Below are positions 1 through 10,244 of a DNA stretch of 40,746 bases, piece after piece. Origin of the DNA: Oehlia diaphana (Eukaryota > Glomeromycota > Glomeromycetes > Glomerales > Glomeraceae); the NCBI GenBank assembly GCA_003833135.1, contig QZLH01000001.1, positions 119,777-160,522 on the forward strand, read 5' to 3'. The notes under the pieces were generated by a model. The model was not told the DNA's origin, searched no databases, and worked only from the letters and a program-made list of their open reading frames with translations. Each line of letters starts with the position of its first letter. Position 1 is the first letter of the stretch. Both the position numbers and the translations under genes were made by a program.

Positions 1-269
1 AATTTTCATGGGTAATTTAGTTCTTACTGAATATTGAATATTTAAGACATGGTAGGTGTCAGATTTTAAGCGTTTTATTGAGACTACTATGTGAAAAAAA
101 TTTTTTCGCTATTTTTTTTTGGCATTTTTTTCAATCACGTGACTTGGTATCACAACATGATGCTTTATGATTTTGATTTGCAAAAATTTCGCCTATTTAA
201 TTTATTTTTGTGATAACAATTTTCCTCGAATTTATATGGTAGTGTTCTGTAGATCATAGGCGGATCAAA
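1..269. other. Noncoding AT-rich stretch
   Basis: No open frame or coding-like stretch is visible. It contains one CACGTG hexamer (136-141) in the context ATCACGTGA, a motif that recurs through the window. Similarity to the right edge of the window begins only near 270. Confidence 0.5.
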
Positions 270-1050
270 TCTTAACCTCTTTAGATAATAAATAGAGTTA
301 TCAACAATTAGTTAATGTAATTTTAGAAAATAATGATAGTGAAGATATTGTAAATATTAATTGTAAAATTGGGCGTTATATAGTATCTCTTATATCAGAA
401 AGTGATGGTTACATATGGGTTTACCATATTAAGAATCAGAAAAAGGACTTTCTTCTTTTTACATACTGTCGGTCCTAGAAAACATCCATCGTTAGATAAA
501 CAAAGAGATATGCCAAGACAATAAATATTGAATTAACATAAATATTCTCATAAAAATATTACATCCACGCTTATAACACAATGTATCAGTAATAGTATTG
601 TAGCAAGTTTAATAATATTCATAATGTATAAGAAAAATTATTCAGCGAAAATCAAGTTAACAATTATAATAAATAAAATATGCGGTAAAATAATAGTTTA
701 TTACAATAAATAATAAAATAAAAGTACATAAATAAATAGGTTTATAATTTTTTTGGCATTGAAGAAATATATTTAAATTGTGGAATATAATTAACAAAAA
801 TAATTTCACGAATTTTTTTTAGTTATCAAACCAAAAATTTTAAAAAATTTTCAGGTTGAATTTGGTCTTATATATATAACCTAAAAGATTGGCACAGTAT
901 ATTGCATTGTGTTAGTCAAAATATAACTTTAGTTAATATAAATTAGTATATTAATAACTTTCATAAGTAATATAGGTAATAATAATTAATCCGGATCATG
1001 TGCGCAGATCGTGTAACCTGGCAACAAATCTGGCTACCATTTTCATGGTA
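270..1050 (+). repeat. Left arm of a diverged inverted repeat (possible nonautonomous DNA transposon with a captured gene fragment)
   Basis: This stretch matches the reverse complement of about 39425-40300. Shared blocks in the same order are a coding-like part (300-450, peptide core CKIGRYIVSLISES), a middle part around 625-660 with GAAAATCAAGTTAA, an AT-rich part around 800-985, and the end CCGGATCATGTGCGCAGATC at 992-1011 followed by AACCTGGCAACAAATC. The left copy has about 110 bp near 480-610 that the right copy lacks. The peptide is not recognised. The terminal motif occurs a third time near 40582, so it may be an element end. The family was not identified. Confidence 0.55.
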
Positions 1051-1199
1051 ATGCTAGGCTTGACTTTTTGGGCCGATTTATCTTTCTGATCCTTTTAAAG
1101 CTCAGATCCTTCCTTTTTTGAGGTTAGGATGGTAAAATTAAATCTACCTGATCGGCATTAAATGCGTCAAAAAAATAAACAAATAAAAACTAACAATTG

Positions 1200-2498
1200 T
1201 TATGATGGATCATCTTTATCAATTTTATCATTTTTTTCTGGCTTTATATATCCTGCGGCTTTATACAATTCAAATGCTTTAGTTTCATTTTCTTCGGTAC
1301 CTATTCCATGTCGATAACAATGCCCAAGTCGAATTATTGAGTTAGTGTCACCTTCTTCAGCTGCCTCTTTATATAATTCAAATGCTTTAACTTCATTCTT
1401 CTCAGTACCTATTCCATTTTCATAACACATTCCAAGACGATTTATTGAATCAAAATCTCCTTTAATAGTAGCTGTTTTTTCATACACTTCAAATGCTTTA
1501 ATCTTATTTTCCTCGGTTCCTATTCCATTGTAATAACATTCCCCAAGATTGTACATTGAATCAATATGGCCACGCTCAGCGGCCTGTTTATATAATTCAA
1601 ATGCTTTGATTTCATTTTTTTCAATTCCCGTTCCGTGATGATAGCAACATCCAAGATTATAGGTTGAAATGATATGACCCTTTTGAGCTGCTTTTTCATA
1701 AAGCTCAACTGCTCTACTTTCATTTTCTTCAGTACCTATTCCATTATAGTAACATTCTCCAAGATTATATATTGAATCAATATGGCCACGCTCAGCTGCT
1801 TTTTTATATGATTCAAACGCTTTGACTTCATTTTTTTCAGTTCCTGTTCCATATTGGTAACAATATCCAAGATTATACATTGAGTTAACATGATTTTTTT
1901 CAGCTGATACCTTATATAATTTAAATGCTTTAATTTCATTTTTCTCAGTTCCTATTCCGTAATGATAACAACATCCGAGATTATATATTGAATCAATATG
2001 ATTATTTTTTGCTTCTCTCTTAAATGATTTAAACGATTGAATCTCAATTTCTTCGGTTCTTATTTCATTTTGATAATAAAATTCTGATTTTCTTCCATCA
2101 TCACTATCATCTATTTCATTTATTGGCACGTTTGCCACATTTTTATTTGGCAATTTGACGGTTGGGCAAAGATGTTGAAAAAACTGGATTATTACCGGAT
2201 TATTTACAAAAGAAAGGAGAACTTCAGATGAAGATAGCTTTTTTGTTAGTAAAGATTCAAGGGTACTTTGTTCTTTTTCACTCATATGGAAACTATTGTT
2301 GTCAGTTATTGATATAGTATTTTGTTGTTTCACATTATCTGGTGCTTTTGAGCACTTCGTGTCAACATGAGCTTGCATTCGTTCAGGAACGGCTCGTTGA
2401 AAATCTTTTGAACAGTAATTGCATCGTACATGAGGATGAGAATTATAATCTTTACTTTCTATAGTAAAATGGTTCCAAATAGAACCCTTCTTTCTCAT
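1200..2498 (-). CDS. BED zinc finger / hAT-transposase-like N-terminus fused to seven Sel1 repeats (432 aa)
   Basis: The N-terminus has a BED-type zinc finger with C26-x2-C29-x14-H44-x4-C49. Residues about 75-120 (LLSFVNNPVIIQFFQHLCP, then LPNKN) resemble the segment that follows the BED finger in hAT transposases. From about residue 158 there are seven Sel1-like repeats of 36 aa, each close to YNLGxCYxxGIGTEKNExKAF, ending near residue 420 in a charged tail. Sel1 repeats form helix-turn-helix solenoids used as protein-binding scaffolds. BED fingers bind DNA. No transposase catalytic domain is present. The single exon is open from ATG to TAA with no signal peptide or membrane segment. A DNA-tethered adaptor role is inference. 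The neighbouring repeats are similar at DNA level (about 108-bp period), so copy number could vary. Confidence 0.85.
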   Translation of the reverse strand: MRKKGSIWNHFTIESKDYNSHPHVRCNYCSKDFQRAVPERMQAHVDTKCSKAPDNVKQQNTISITDNNSFHMSEKEQSTLESLLTKKLSSSEVLLSFVNNPVIIQFFQHLCPTVKLPNKNVANVPINEIDDSDDGRKSEFYYQNEIRTEEIEIQSFKSFKREAKNNHIDSIYNLGCCYHYGIGTEKNEIKAFKLYKVSAEKNHVNSMYNLGYCYQYGTGTEKNEVKAFESYKKAAERGHIDSIYNLGECYYNGIGTEENESRAVELYEKAAQKGHIISTYNLGCCYHHGTGIEKNEIKAFELYKQAAERGHIDSMYNLGECYYNGIGTEENKIKAFEVYEKTATIKGDFDSINRLGMCYENGIGTEKNEVKAFELYKEAAEEGDTNSIIRLGHCYRHGIGTEENETKAFELYKAAGYIKPEKNDKIDKDDPS

Positions 2499-3367
2499 TT
2501 GGTATAGTTACTACTATGTGTAGGGGTAACAAATTATCTGTTATATTAAAACTGAGCGTAAAGTAAAAGGTATTTTTTTTTTTTTTAAGAGAATCCAAAT
2601 CTGATGTCAAATTAGCAGTAATTTAAATAAAAATATTTCAATCAAAGATTTATTAATTATGTATTTACATGGAAATATGTAAATTTTTAACAAGATGGAA
2701 TGGTTAATAATGTCAAAGTTAATTAACCGCTTTTGTTATCATATTCAAATAACGTAAATAATTTATTCAATAAGAAATATTTACAAATAAAGATTCCCCC
2801 TAATTAAATGTGATCGTCATTCTACATATATACTGTATATGCAGAAGTTGCATGTACTGTATCTTTGATTATTAGATGTACTACGTCACTGTGAGTTGCA
2901 TGTGAATTACCGTATTTTTTTTAATCTAAAACAAGCACCTTTTGATAATAAATCGATCAATAAATATTCATCCAAAAAATTATGAAATTTATACCATTGG
3001 ATTCATTTTATTGAGACGAATCCTATGAACTAAATTTTATTTTTCCACGACCATCAGATCGTAAACTATCATCTCAACATTGAAAATTAATATATACTCA
3101 AAAATTAAGCGCCTAAAATAGTGAATTCGAAATATTATTTATTAGATGTTACATCACTGTGCAATTGTTACATGTGAATTATGTTCTGAAACGCTAAAAT
3201 TAAATTATAAATAGATTTACGCCAAATCGCAAATGTAACAAACATCTAATATAAACAAATTAATTACCAGCACAGTGAGTAAATAAACAATGACTAAGGT
3301 AAACTGTTGGCGTCGATATCGTAAAAATTACTTTATCCCATTTTACCTTTATTAATTGAATTTTTCT

Positions 3368-3459
3368 ATCACCGTTCACCGGTAACTGAAACTATGACGA
3401 TTGACCAGCATTAAAAATTATAGTGCCGGTAAAAATTGATAATTCTGGCCAACGGTGAT
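3368..3459. repeat. Candidate short inverted-terminal-repeat element (92 bp)
   Basis: The ends are ATCACCGTT (3368) and AACGGTGAT (3451-3459), perfect inverted 9-mers. Inside, CACCGGTAA and GTGCCGGT are weakly symmetric. A related motif (TATAGTGCTGGCCAGAATAAC) occurs near 35020, which suggests a repeat family. No clear target-site duplication was found. Confidence 0.35.
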
Positions 3460-3480
3460 GATCACCCCCATTAAATGGTC

Positions 3481-3515
3481 TTTTATTTTATTTTATTTTA
3501 TTATTTTTTTTTTTT
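3481..3515. repeat. (TTTTA)n / poly-T tract
   Basis: Four TTTTA units run into a T12 tract. Similar tracts at 30305-30330 and 34642-34669 suggest these may be 3' tails of minus-strand LINE copies, but no target duplication was found here. Confidence 0.5.
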
Positions 3516-4458
3516 GAATTGCAATTAAAATCAATTAAATTACGAAAAATACTAAAAACTATATTTAAAGTATAATGCAATTTACTAAACAATTTGTGGC
3601 TATGTTAAATTCATTAACAAATTTGGTATTTATCAATCTTGGCGCATTATACCTTTATTATTATTGATATAGGTACGCAAGATAAATTTGATAAATTAAT
3701 TTTATTAGATTACAATCACTAAATTTTTTCTTCCAGACTTCTAATAAAATTCTTCAAATTTGAAAATAGTTACCATATATGGTCTTTATTAATAGAGATT
3801 TTTTTACAAAATATAAAAACATCTCTGTTTATTTATTAAATTCTAAATTAATTGTTCGATCTTCAAAGAACCTTTGTATTAAGTATTTTCTTACTTACGA
3901 AATAATTTATTTGGTATTATTCTTATTTAAGATCGTATTTGATTATTTGATTTGTTAATATTGTGTAAGTTTATGAAACTTAAATTTAACGTTGCGTTGC
4001 ACAATGCAAGTCACATTGTGATAGTCCTAAGAATTCTGTGATGGAACATCTTTTGGATATGATTTTTAGCCAAGATAAATCGATTTTAAGATCCATTTTG
4101 TTTGAAACATTAGAAACTTCTATTAGGAATCATGTGTAGAAATTTGTATTTAGTTATAAAAAAATTTATTGTTTAATGAATAACCCATTTTTATTAAAAA
4201 TATATACCGTACTGTATAGTACTGTATAGTAGGCCAATTCTTTTAATATAAAAAAAAAAAAAATAAACAAATAAATAATTATGAAACAATTATGAAATTA
4301 TAAGCATAAAATTAACTTTTTGATATCAAATGACACATCATCATTTTAATTAACGCACCCATAGTCATATCAAAGTACACAAAAAAAGAAATGCAATGAT
4401 GTAATAAAAGAAGGAAGCTTTAGACGAAGGTCACCTGATTTGTCACGTTTGTTACAAA

Positions 4459-5770
4459 ATGAAGAAAGAATTTAGACCAAAATTATTGATCGAATACACA
4501 CAAAAAATGGAGTTTGTTCCCTATGATCAATTCAAAAAAATTGAATTCATTGCTGAAGGAAAATTTAACAAAATTTATAAAGCAACTACTTGGATTGACG
4601 GTCCGATTAAACGTAAATATATTCCTGGTCAATATAATTTTACTTAAAAAACTGAATAATTCTAAAAATATTACGTCTAAGGAGTTAAGCGAAGAAACAT
4701 ATAATATTCTCAATAAAAATATGTTTTAATAAAATGTAAACGCAGCGTGATAATTATTACAGAACTAATAGAAGTAATGATATACCTCGCAAAGATGGTA
4801 AATATTTGGTATTACTTAAGACTTAAATACACGAGATTCTACGATTATTATGCCATATTATAAGGGCAATAAGCTTAACAATTTAAAGCATATTACAAAT
4901 AGACTTATTAATATCCATAATTTAGATATTATTCATAGAGATTTATTATCCGCCGGATGGGTTTTTAACGGATCAATCCGCGGTTTACTACGGTTTTGTT
5001 TGAATTAGAGCTATAAGTTTGGCCAAAATTAATAAAATCCGAGAGAATAATATTTTAAATCTGACAAAAATTATAGTTTGACAAAGATAATAGAAAATGT
5101 TGTGATACTAATCAACGGATCAATTCGGATCGAAGCACTAGCGGAAACACTTTTTTTAGTAAATATAAAAATCATACATAATATAAATAAATCTGCAACT
5201 GAATCTACAGATAATGGTTCGATTGGTTCGTGTATCAGGAAATATTTCAAATCACGTGATAACGGATAAATCACTTATTCGACACTTCAAGCCATATAAC
5301 TAACGCTATTTAAAGGTAGCTTGTTATGTTGGGAATGATATATATAGTTTTGGAACGATTATGTGGGAGTTTACGACATCATGTAGAAGATCTTTTTGGG
5401 ATCGAAAACACGTTATCGATCTTATTATTGATATAATTGATGGCTCACGACCTCCAATTGCACCTGAAGGATATATTGAAAGGATGCAGGCATTCTAGTC
5501 CAGATAAAAGGCCAACAGCTTATATGATAGAATTAGAGAAATGTGGATAAATGATGAGTAAATTTCCAATAATAAAAGTCCAACTATAATACAACAAATC
5601 ATCCAGGTGCCATTTATAGAAGTAAACCATTAAGCGACATGATTAATTCTGCAATGTCTTTAACAGTTAAGGACCAATCTATTAACTTGGAAAAAGTTAA
5701 ACGAAAGTTTAAAGATAATGATTATGGCATGATTTTTATTTGCAATCTATAATAAGATTTTAGGACGTCA
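4459..5770 (+). pseudogene. Decayed protein kinase gene (TKL/Sel1-type kinase family as expanded in Glomeromycotina)
   Basis: The pieces of a protein kinase domain appear in order but in different frames. The N-lobe is at 4500-4647 (YDQFKKIEFIAEGKFNKIYKATTW, glycine loop degenerate). The beta-3 lysine region is near 4646 (LKKLNNSKNIT). The catalytic loop is near 4905-4948 (IHNLDIIHRDL). The post-DFG region is near 5165-5225 (NKSATESTDNGS). The C-lobe is at 5340-5550 (FGTIMWEFTT, RPPIAPEGYIE, PDKRPTAYMIELE), and a C-terminal tail lies near 5610-5750 (SKPLSDMINSAMSLT). Several frameshifts and stops, an altered HRDLxxxN site and an insert of about 200 bp at 4950-5155 make it nonfunctional. The first 62 codons are still open. 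Function of the intact family is signalling; the substrate is unknown. Confidence 0.8.
4950..5155. mobile_element. Short insert inside the kinase pseudogene
   Basis: Kinase similarity stops right after IHRDLLS and resumes near 5155 with the post-DFG region. The intervening DNA has inverted pieces at its two ends (AACGGATCAATCCG near 4968 and CGGATCAATTCGG near 5115) and no kinase similarity. It could be a small nonautonomous element or repair filler. The exact ends are uncertain. Confidence 0.35.
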
Positions 5771-5948
5771 ATATTTATTAGCTAAATTTCTTTAGATCAA
5801 AGTATTAAAAGAAAAAAAATATTTGAAATGAAAATAATATTTTTTTGACAATATATCAATTTCATAATTTGATTATCTTAGTCAGTTCCAACCTCTGTGT
5901 AATTTAACCAAAAGTGATCGATTTACTATAAATAAATAATCTAAAATA

Positions 5949-7454
5949 TCAATCAATTTTTATAATTTGAAATACTTCATATTCTTCAACAATAAATTGA
6001 CAATTAGATTCTCTAATTGGTTTGTTATAACATCTAGTATGATAATATGCACTCTTATCATAACAATTGTCTCCACACAATTTAAGGTCACAACCAGCAC
6101 CGAATGATGGTCCGTAATTCATGTTATTGAATATAGCACATTCTTCAAGATCTTCTGATATTCGACTTAAAATACAATTTTTAATATTTTCTTTATTCTT
6201 AAAAGAGAATATAAAACTATCTTTAGTGGAACCAAATCCACTATCAGATTTCCATATGATTGGATTATATCCTCCAAGGATTTCGTTGCTATCTTTCACT
6301 TTAATAATTGTTATAGTATGAGATTGATAATCACAAATCTCATGGAATTTACTAGGTGAAAACCCATCACGAGATCCACGAAGAATCAAATTGAATTCAT
6401 ATGAACTTTTCATCTTGTCAGTAATTTCTAATCTATCAATCCATTTCGATATTAATTCGGCATGCTGTATCGTAATTATTCTTGAGTCAATACTTTTTGA
6501 ACTATTCAAATTTTCAATTGATTGGACATTAGGCTTCAAAAAATGTTTAATCAACTTTTCACGTGGCTCCTTAGGTATAATTTTTTTATATGGATATACA
6601 TTATCCAAAAACTCTTCAGAAGTTAATTTATAAAAATTGATAGAAGAAATAAGATGTTGTAAAGTATTTTTTAAGGTAATAAAATCATCTTTTGAATAAC
6701 TAGAAGGATCTGAAGGAAGTCCAGGATTTTGAGCGATACCCCATTCAAGCACATGTTCCCAAACTTGAATAACATTCTTTTGAATATTATCATGTTTAAT
6801 AAGAGAAATCAAACATTTTTCTGAAATTAAATTGAAATCGCTTGAATTAAAAATTTTTTCTGGTTCTTTAGATATTAATTCTCTACAAAAATGTTGTAAT
6901 TTTGAGAAAGAATCATTCTCAAAACTTGTTTTATATATTAAACTAAAATTTTTTTTCATCCAACCTTTTTTGTTTTCAATTAAAAATGATTGTAAGTGAA
7001 TAATTAATTCTTGAAAACCGAGTTCGCTTGAAGCGATCAAAATTTTAATAATATCCAAAGTATCATGCTCCTCTAAAGAAAGTCTTCCTCCATATATATA
7101 TCTAAATGAAAATAATTAAAATTTAATACATATATTTTCTTTTTTTTTTTAAAAAAAAAAGAAAGTAAAAAAGAAAAATCGTTAACTGAAAATTTTCACC
7201 TTAAGATCATTTGAAAAATTTCCGGTGAAATATTTGGTAATTTAATATGTGTCAAGCTTCCATCATTTTTATTTTTATTAGCTCTAGTTGATAAAATTCT
7301 TCGCAAATAAGGAGAACGATAATTTAAAATGAGCTCGAAAAATTTTTACGTAAGGGTCATTACCAACTTCAATAATTGTATCATAAAATTCATTATCTTC
7401 TAAAGTTTCTAGTAAATTTTCAGATAATTTTGATAAAAATTTTTTATCATACAT
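5949..7454 (-). CDS. BTB/BACK/TLDc-domain protein, two exons, exon 1 frameshifted
   Basis: Exon 1 (7454-7200) starts MYDKKFLSKLSENLLE and encodes the BTB N-terminal half. A 98-bp intron (7199-7102, GT-AG) follows, then exon 2 (7101-5949) encodes YIYGGRLSLEEHDTLD (end of BTB), a BACK-like helical region, and a C-terminal TLDc domain (about the last 165 residues, from LISKWIDRL through GGYNPIIWKS to VEEYEVFQI). The full product would be near 470 aa, usual for this family. BTB/BACK proteins serve as Cullin-3 adaptors; TLDc domains are linked to oxidative-stress response and V-ATPase regulation. Relative to the copy at 22.7-23.3 kb, exon 1 lacks 8 nt after the codons for FRAH (near 7331), which shifts the frame to a TAG. 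Either the gene is newly broken, or this is an assembly error. Exon 2 is fully open. Confidence 0.8.
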
Positions 7455-7532
7455 TATAATCGAATTTCGTTCGTACTTACAATAAATGAAAAAAAAAATG
7501 GAAATTCTAAATGGCTAACCTTATATATTCTG

Positions 7533-7605
7533 TTATTCGGTTCGGGAGGTCTCGGTCCGAGAAACACCGAAGCACCTGACTAAAGGATGATCACGTGTTT
7601 ATATG
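7533..7605 (-). promoter_or_regulatory. Conserved promoter block of the TLDc genes with CACGTG
   Basis: It lies about 80-145 bp upstream of the ATG at 7454. On the plus strand it reads TTCGGTTCGGG, TCGGTCCGAGAAA, CCGAAGCACC and GATGATCACGTG. The same order and spacing recur upstream of the copy at 23331, and a weaker version upstream of the copy near 25300. CACGTG is the classic E-box bound by bHLH factors in fungi. Regulation by such a factor is inference. Confidence 0.6.
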
Positions 7606-7779
7606 GCACAGGCGAAGATCATATCGTTATTAACCCTGTAACTTATAGACTTCAATACCAATATTGTACAAACCCTAGTTATTAAATATATTGTCGTGTA
7701 TTAAAATTCTCCAATTTACCGTATAGTACCCCTATGACTATTATTACGATTTTCATACTAATTCTACTACTACTTCATA
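7606..7779. other. Short noncoding spacer
   Basis: Separates the TLDc promoter from the LINE remnant. No feature is recognised. Confidence 0.4.
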
Positions 7780-8933
7780 TATTTCTTTTTTCACTCCAAA
7801 TTTCAGTATCCACACAACTCATATTATAATAATTATATAGGTGACATTTGTATCATTAGTGTCATATTTTCTGACACATTCAAAATTCAACGTCCAAAAA
7901 ATTCCTCTCAACACATTTCACGTCCCAAAATACTCCTCAGACATCATATTACACACCAAACTTTTATTCTTTTCGAAAAATTCTTTTACCGCTTCTTATG
8001 ATTCTCCCTCCACCATTTCAACTACCTAAATAACCCAAATTCAACGTTAAATAAAATATTAATCAAATCATTACTTTTACCCATTACTTTACATGATATT
8101 TTTTAATTTTTCTAAACAGTTGCAACAATTCGATTCTTTTTACCTTTTATTCGGATGGTTCTCTAAAGAAAGACGCTCACAATTTGACCAAAATGGGAGA
8201 CGCATCATACTTCGTTAACAAACAACGGAGCACAACTCTTCAGATGGACTACAAGAAATATAGATAAAGTACCACCATTTTCTATTTTAACCAATTTTAT
8301 CCCTATAGATCTCGTAGGAATCTTTGAAACCCATATCAGCTCTCAAAAATCAATTAAAAATTTACTTTTACCGTTTGTTTATAACTCACCTAGATATTTA
8401 CAACGGAGTATCATGGAAACTCGCAACCAATATTTCAAACAATGGAAGTTGTCAAATAATATGACGATAACTTCGTTTAAAACTTTCAAACGCAACCGCG
8501 ATCACTCGTAACGAAGACATTCCGATCCATCTCACCCGTACCGATCATAATGATTGGTTATATTAAGACCCTTTCAATGATTTTAGAAATCCGCCTGACA
8601 CGTCATCCTTATGGATAAATTTTACTTCGAATTTTTACATAATGGAACTTGGTTGGTATCAATTTATAGATTTTGTAGATAGTTCGTCTTTAATTTTATT
8701 CACCTTTGTTCTTTTTAATTCTCCTTTGTTCGACATGGTTAACCTAGCAGTGTAGTTTCACTAGTGTCAGCTTGCTTTTTCTTACGAAGGGTGAACCCTG
8801 TATGGGTACACGTTTGTAACTTGCTTTAGTTAATCTACTTTTACTATGTATCTTATACCACTAGTCAGTTTTCTACACAAAGTTAGTACAAATGTCAACT
8901 TTCTTGAATAAAATAAAATAAAATCATAGCTTA
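7780..8933 (+). mobile_element. Decayed LINE (non-LTR retrotransposon) 3' part, plus strand
   Basis: An RNase H-like segment is visible near 8153 (SDGSLKKDAHNLTKMGDASY). It is followed by pieces typical of the C-terminal region of fungal LINE polyproteins (near 8350-8480, YNSPRYLQRSIMETRNQYFKQW; near 8610-8690, LWINFTSNFYIMELGWYQF) in shifting frames with stops. The sequence ends in an A-rich repeated tail, GAATAAAATAAAATAAAAT (8913-8931), as LINEs often do. The 5' end is not defined. No target duplication was found. Confidence 0.6.
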
Positions 8934-9389
8934 ACTTTTTTACTTGTGTATTCGGACATTCACAAAGGTTTTATACTAAAGTCAATTTTTTATAATCATG
9001 CAAAGCATAAAAAAATTTTACGAAATTGACGGTTGCTACTACTGTATAAAAAGATTTGAATCGCTATTAGAGGCGTATATTTGAATTATTACTAAGTATG
9101 TTAAATTTAACAAATCAATATTTAATTAAATAAATTTATTATTTACATTATTTGATTTTATTTTATAACAAATTTTACTAAGATACAATATATAAAATAA
9201 AAGTCAGTTTATAACCCGTATATAGCATATATAAAACAATCAGAGAAACAAAATTTTCACCAATATGCCTAAATCATTAAATGGTAATACTGAAAATATT
9301 TTTTTTTTTTTTCTCATAACAATTAAATAAATAATACTTATACATATACTATTACTATACTAACATGATCTTTAATCATTAAATATCAA
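8934..9389. other. AT-rich spacer / 3' flank of TLDc copy 2
   Basis: No gene is seen. From about 9280, the sequence (ACTGAAAATAT, a T tract, AACAATTAAATAAATAATACTT) resembles the flank at 23690-23770 downstream of TLDc copy 4. These two copies therefore share 3' flanks. Confidence 0.5.
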
Positions 9390-9804
9390 TCAATTTTTCG
9401 TAATTTGAAATACTTCATATTCTTCAACAGAAAAATGTCCGTTAGTTTCTCTAATTGGTTTGTTATAATATCCAGTATGATAATATACACTCTGATCATA
9501 ACAATTGTCTCCACACAATCTAAGGATACCGAATGATGGTCCGTAATTCATGTTATTGAATATAGCACAATCTTTAAGATCTTCTGCTGATATTCGACTT
9601 AAAATACAATTTTTAATATTTTCTTTATTCTTAAAAGAGAATATAAAACTATCTTTAGTGGAACCAAATCCACTATCAGATTTCCATATGATTGGATTAT
9701 ATCCTCCAAGGATTTCGTTGCTATCTTTCACTTTAATAATTGTTATAGTATGAGATTGATTATCACAAATCTCATGGAATTTATTAGGCGAAAACCCATC
9801 ACGA

Positions 9805-10157
9805 GGGGTCGCATTCATTTCACCGACAATCATTTCACCGACAATTATCTCACCGACGGACGTTTCACCGACAGGATCATTTCGCAGACAAACGTTTCGC
9901 CGACAATTATCTCACCGACAAGAGAATTTAGGATTAGAGTTAGGGTAAGGTAAGAAAATTAGGGTTAGGATTAGGGTTAGGATTAGGGTTAGGTAAGGAG
10001 TTAGGGTTAGGATTATGGTTTGGATAAGGTTAGGGTAAGTAGATTAGGATTTCAAAACTGTCGGTGAAAAGACTGTCGGTGAAATGATCCTGTCGGTGAA
10101 ATGATTGTCGGTGAAACGTCCGTCGGTGTGGTGAAATGATTGTCCGTGAAATGACCC
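9805..10157. mobile_element. Foldback-like element 1: inverted CACCGACA motif arrays with telomere-like core
   Basis: The left arm carries about seven copies of (T)CACCGACA or close variants, spaced 15-20 bp apart (9828-9925). The right arm carries about six inverted copies, TGTCGGTGA (10066-10145). The ends are GGGGTCGCATTCATTTCACC and, reversed, TGGGTCATTTCACGG. Between the arms lies a TTAGGG-like tract. The arms could pair into a long hairpin. Two other elements in the window (18492-18783, 20990-21527) have the same architecture and G-rich/C-rich ends. Confidence 0.7.
9945..10045 (+). repeat. Interstitial telomere-like TTAGGG tract
   Basis: Degenerate TTAGGG/TTAGGA/TTAGGT units (GGGTTAGGATTAGGGTTAGG and variants) form the loop of foldback element 1. 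TTAGGG is the common fungal telomere repeat. It sits inside a gene remnant with similar DNA on both sides, so it is not a chromosome end. Confidence 0.75.
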
Positions 10158-10244
10158 AGACCCAGGATTTTGAGCAATACCCCATTTAGATACATGTTCC
10201 CAAACGTTAATATAATCCATTTGAATACTTTCCCATTGTTTCTT

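Larger units (their letters stand above)
2499..4458. other. Intergenic AT-rich region
   Basis: No gene is seen. It holds a diverged direct repeat of about 42 bp (2869-2910 and 3140-3183, around ATTAGATGT...TCACTGTG...CATGTGAATTA), a small TIR element (3368-3459), a (TTTTA)n/poly-T tract (3481-3515) and an imperfect hairpin at about 3640-3690 (ATCTTGGCGCATTATACCT against AGGTACGCAAGAT). Confidence 0.5.
9390..10240 (-). pseudogene. BTB/BACK/TLDc copy 2, centre replaced by a foldback element
   Basis: The C-terminal TLDc domain (9390-9804) is open and very close to the copy at 5949-7058, with only in-frame small indels (RISAEDL for RISEDL; SFGILRLCG for SFGAGCDLKLCG). Similarity stops at 9804. 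It resumes at about 10162-10240 with the BACK-region part (CCAGGATTTTGAGCAATACC...). About 340 bp of the gene is missing between these points, and a motif array of about 353 bp sits there instead. No BTB exon is found beyond 10240, where a pyrimidine-rich minisatellite begins. The conserved reading frame suggests recent decay. Confidence 0.85.

Noticed and set aside
1520..1939. Two similar 67-codon minus-strand frames inside the Sel1 gene
   Set aside because: Alternate-frame reading of the 108-bp Sel1 repeats.
6121..6633. Plus-strand frames opposite the TLDc exon
   Set aside because: Antisense shadows of the TLDc coding sequence; the same shadow recurs opposite copy 2 at 9550-9753.
9945..10045. 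Chromosome end
   Set aside because: The TTAGGG-like tract is short, degenerate and flanked on both sides by halves of the same gene, so it is interstitial.
9805..10157. CRISPR-like array
   Set aside because: The repeated words are 8-10 bp, inverted in the two halves, without constant-length spacers or cas genes.
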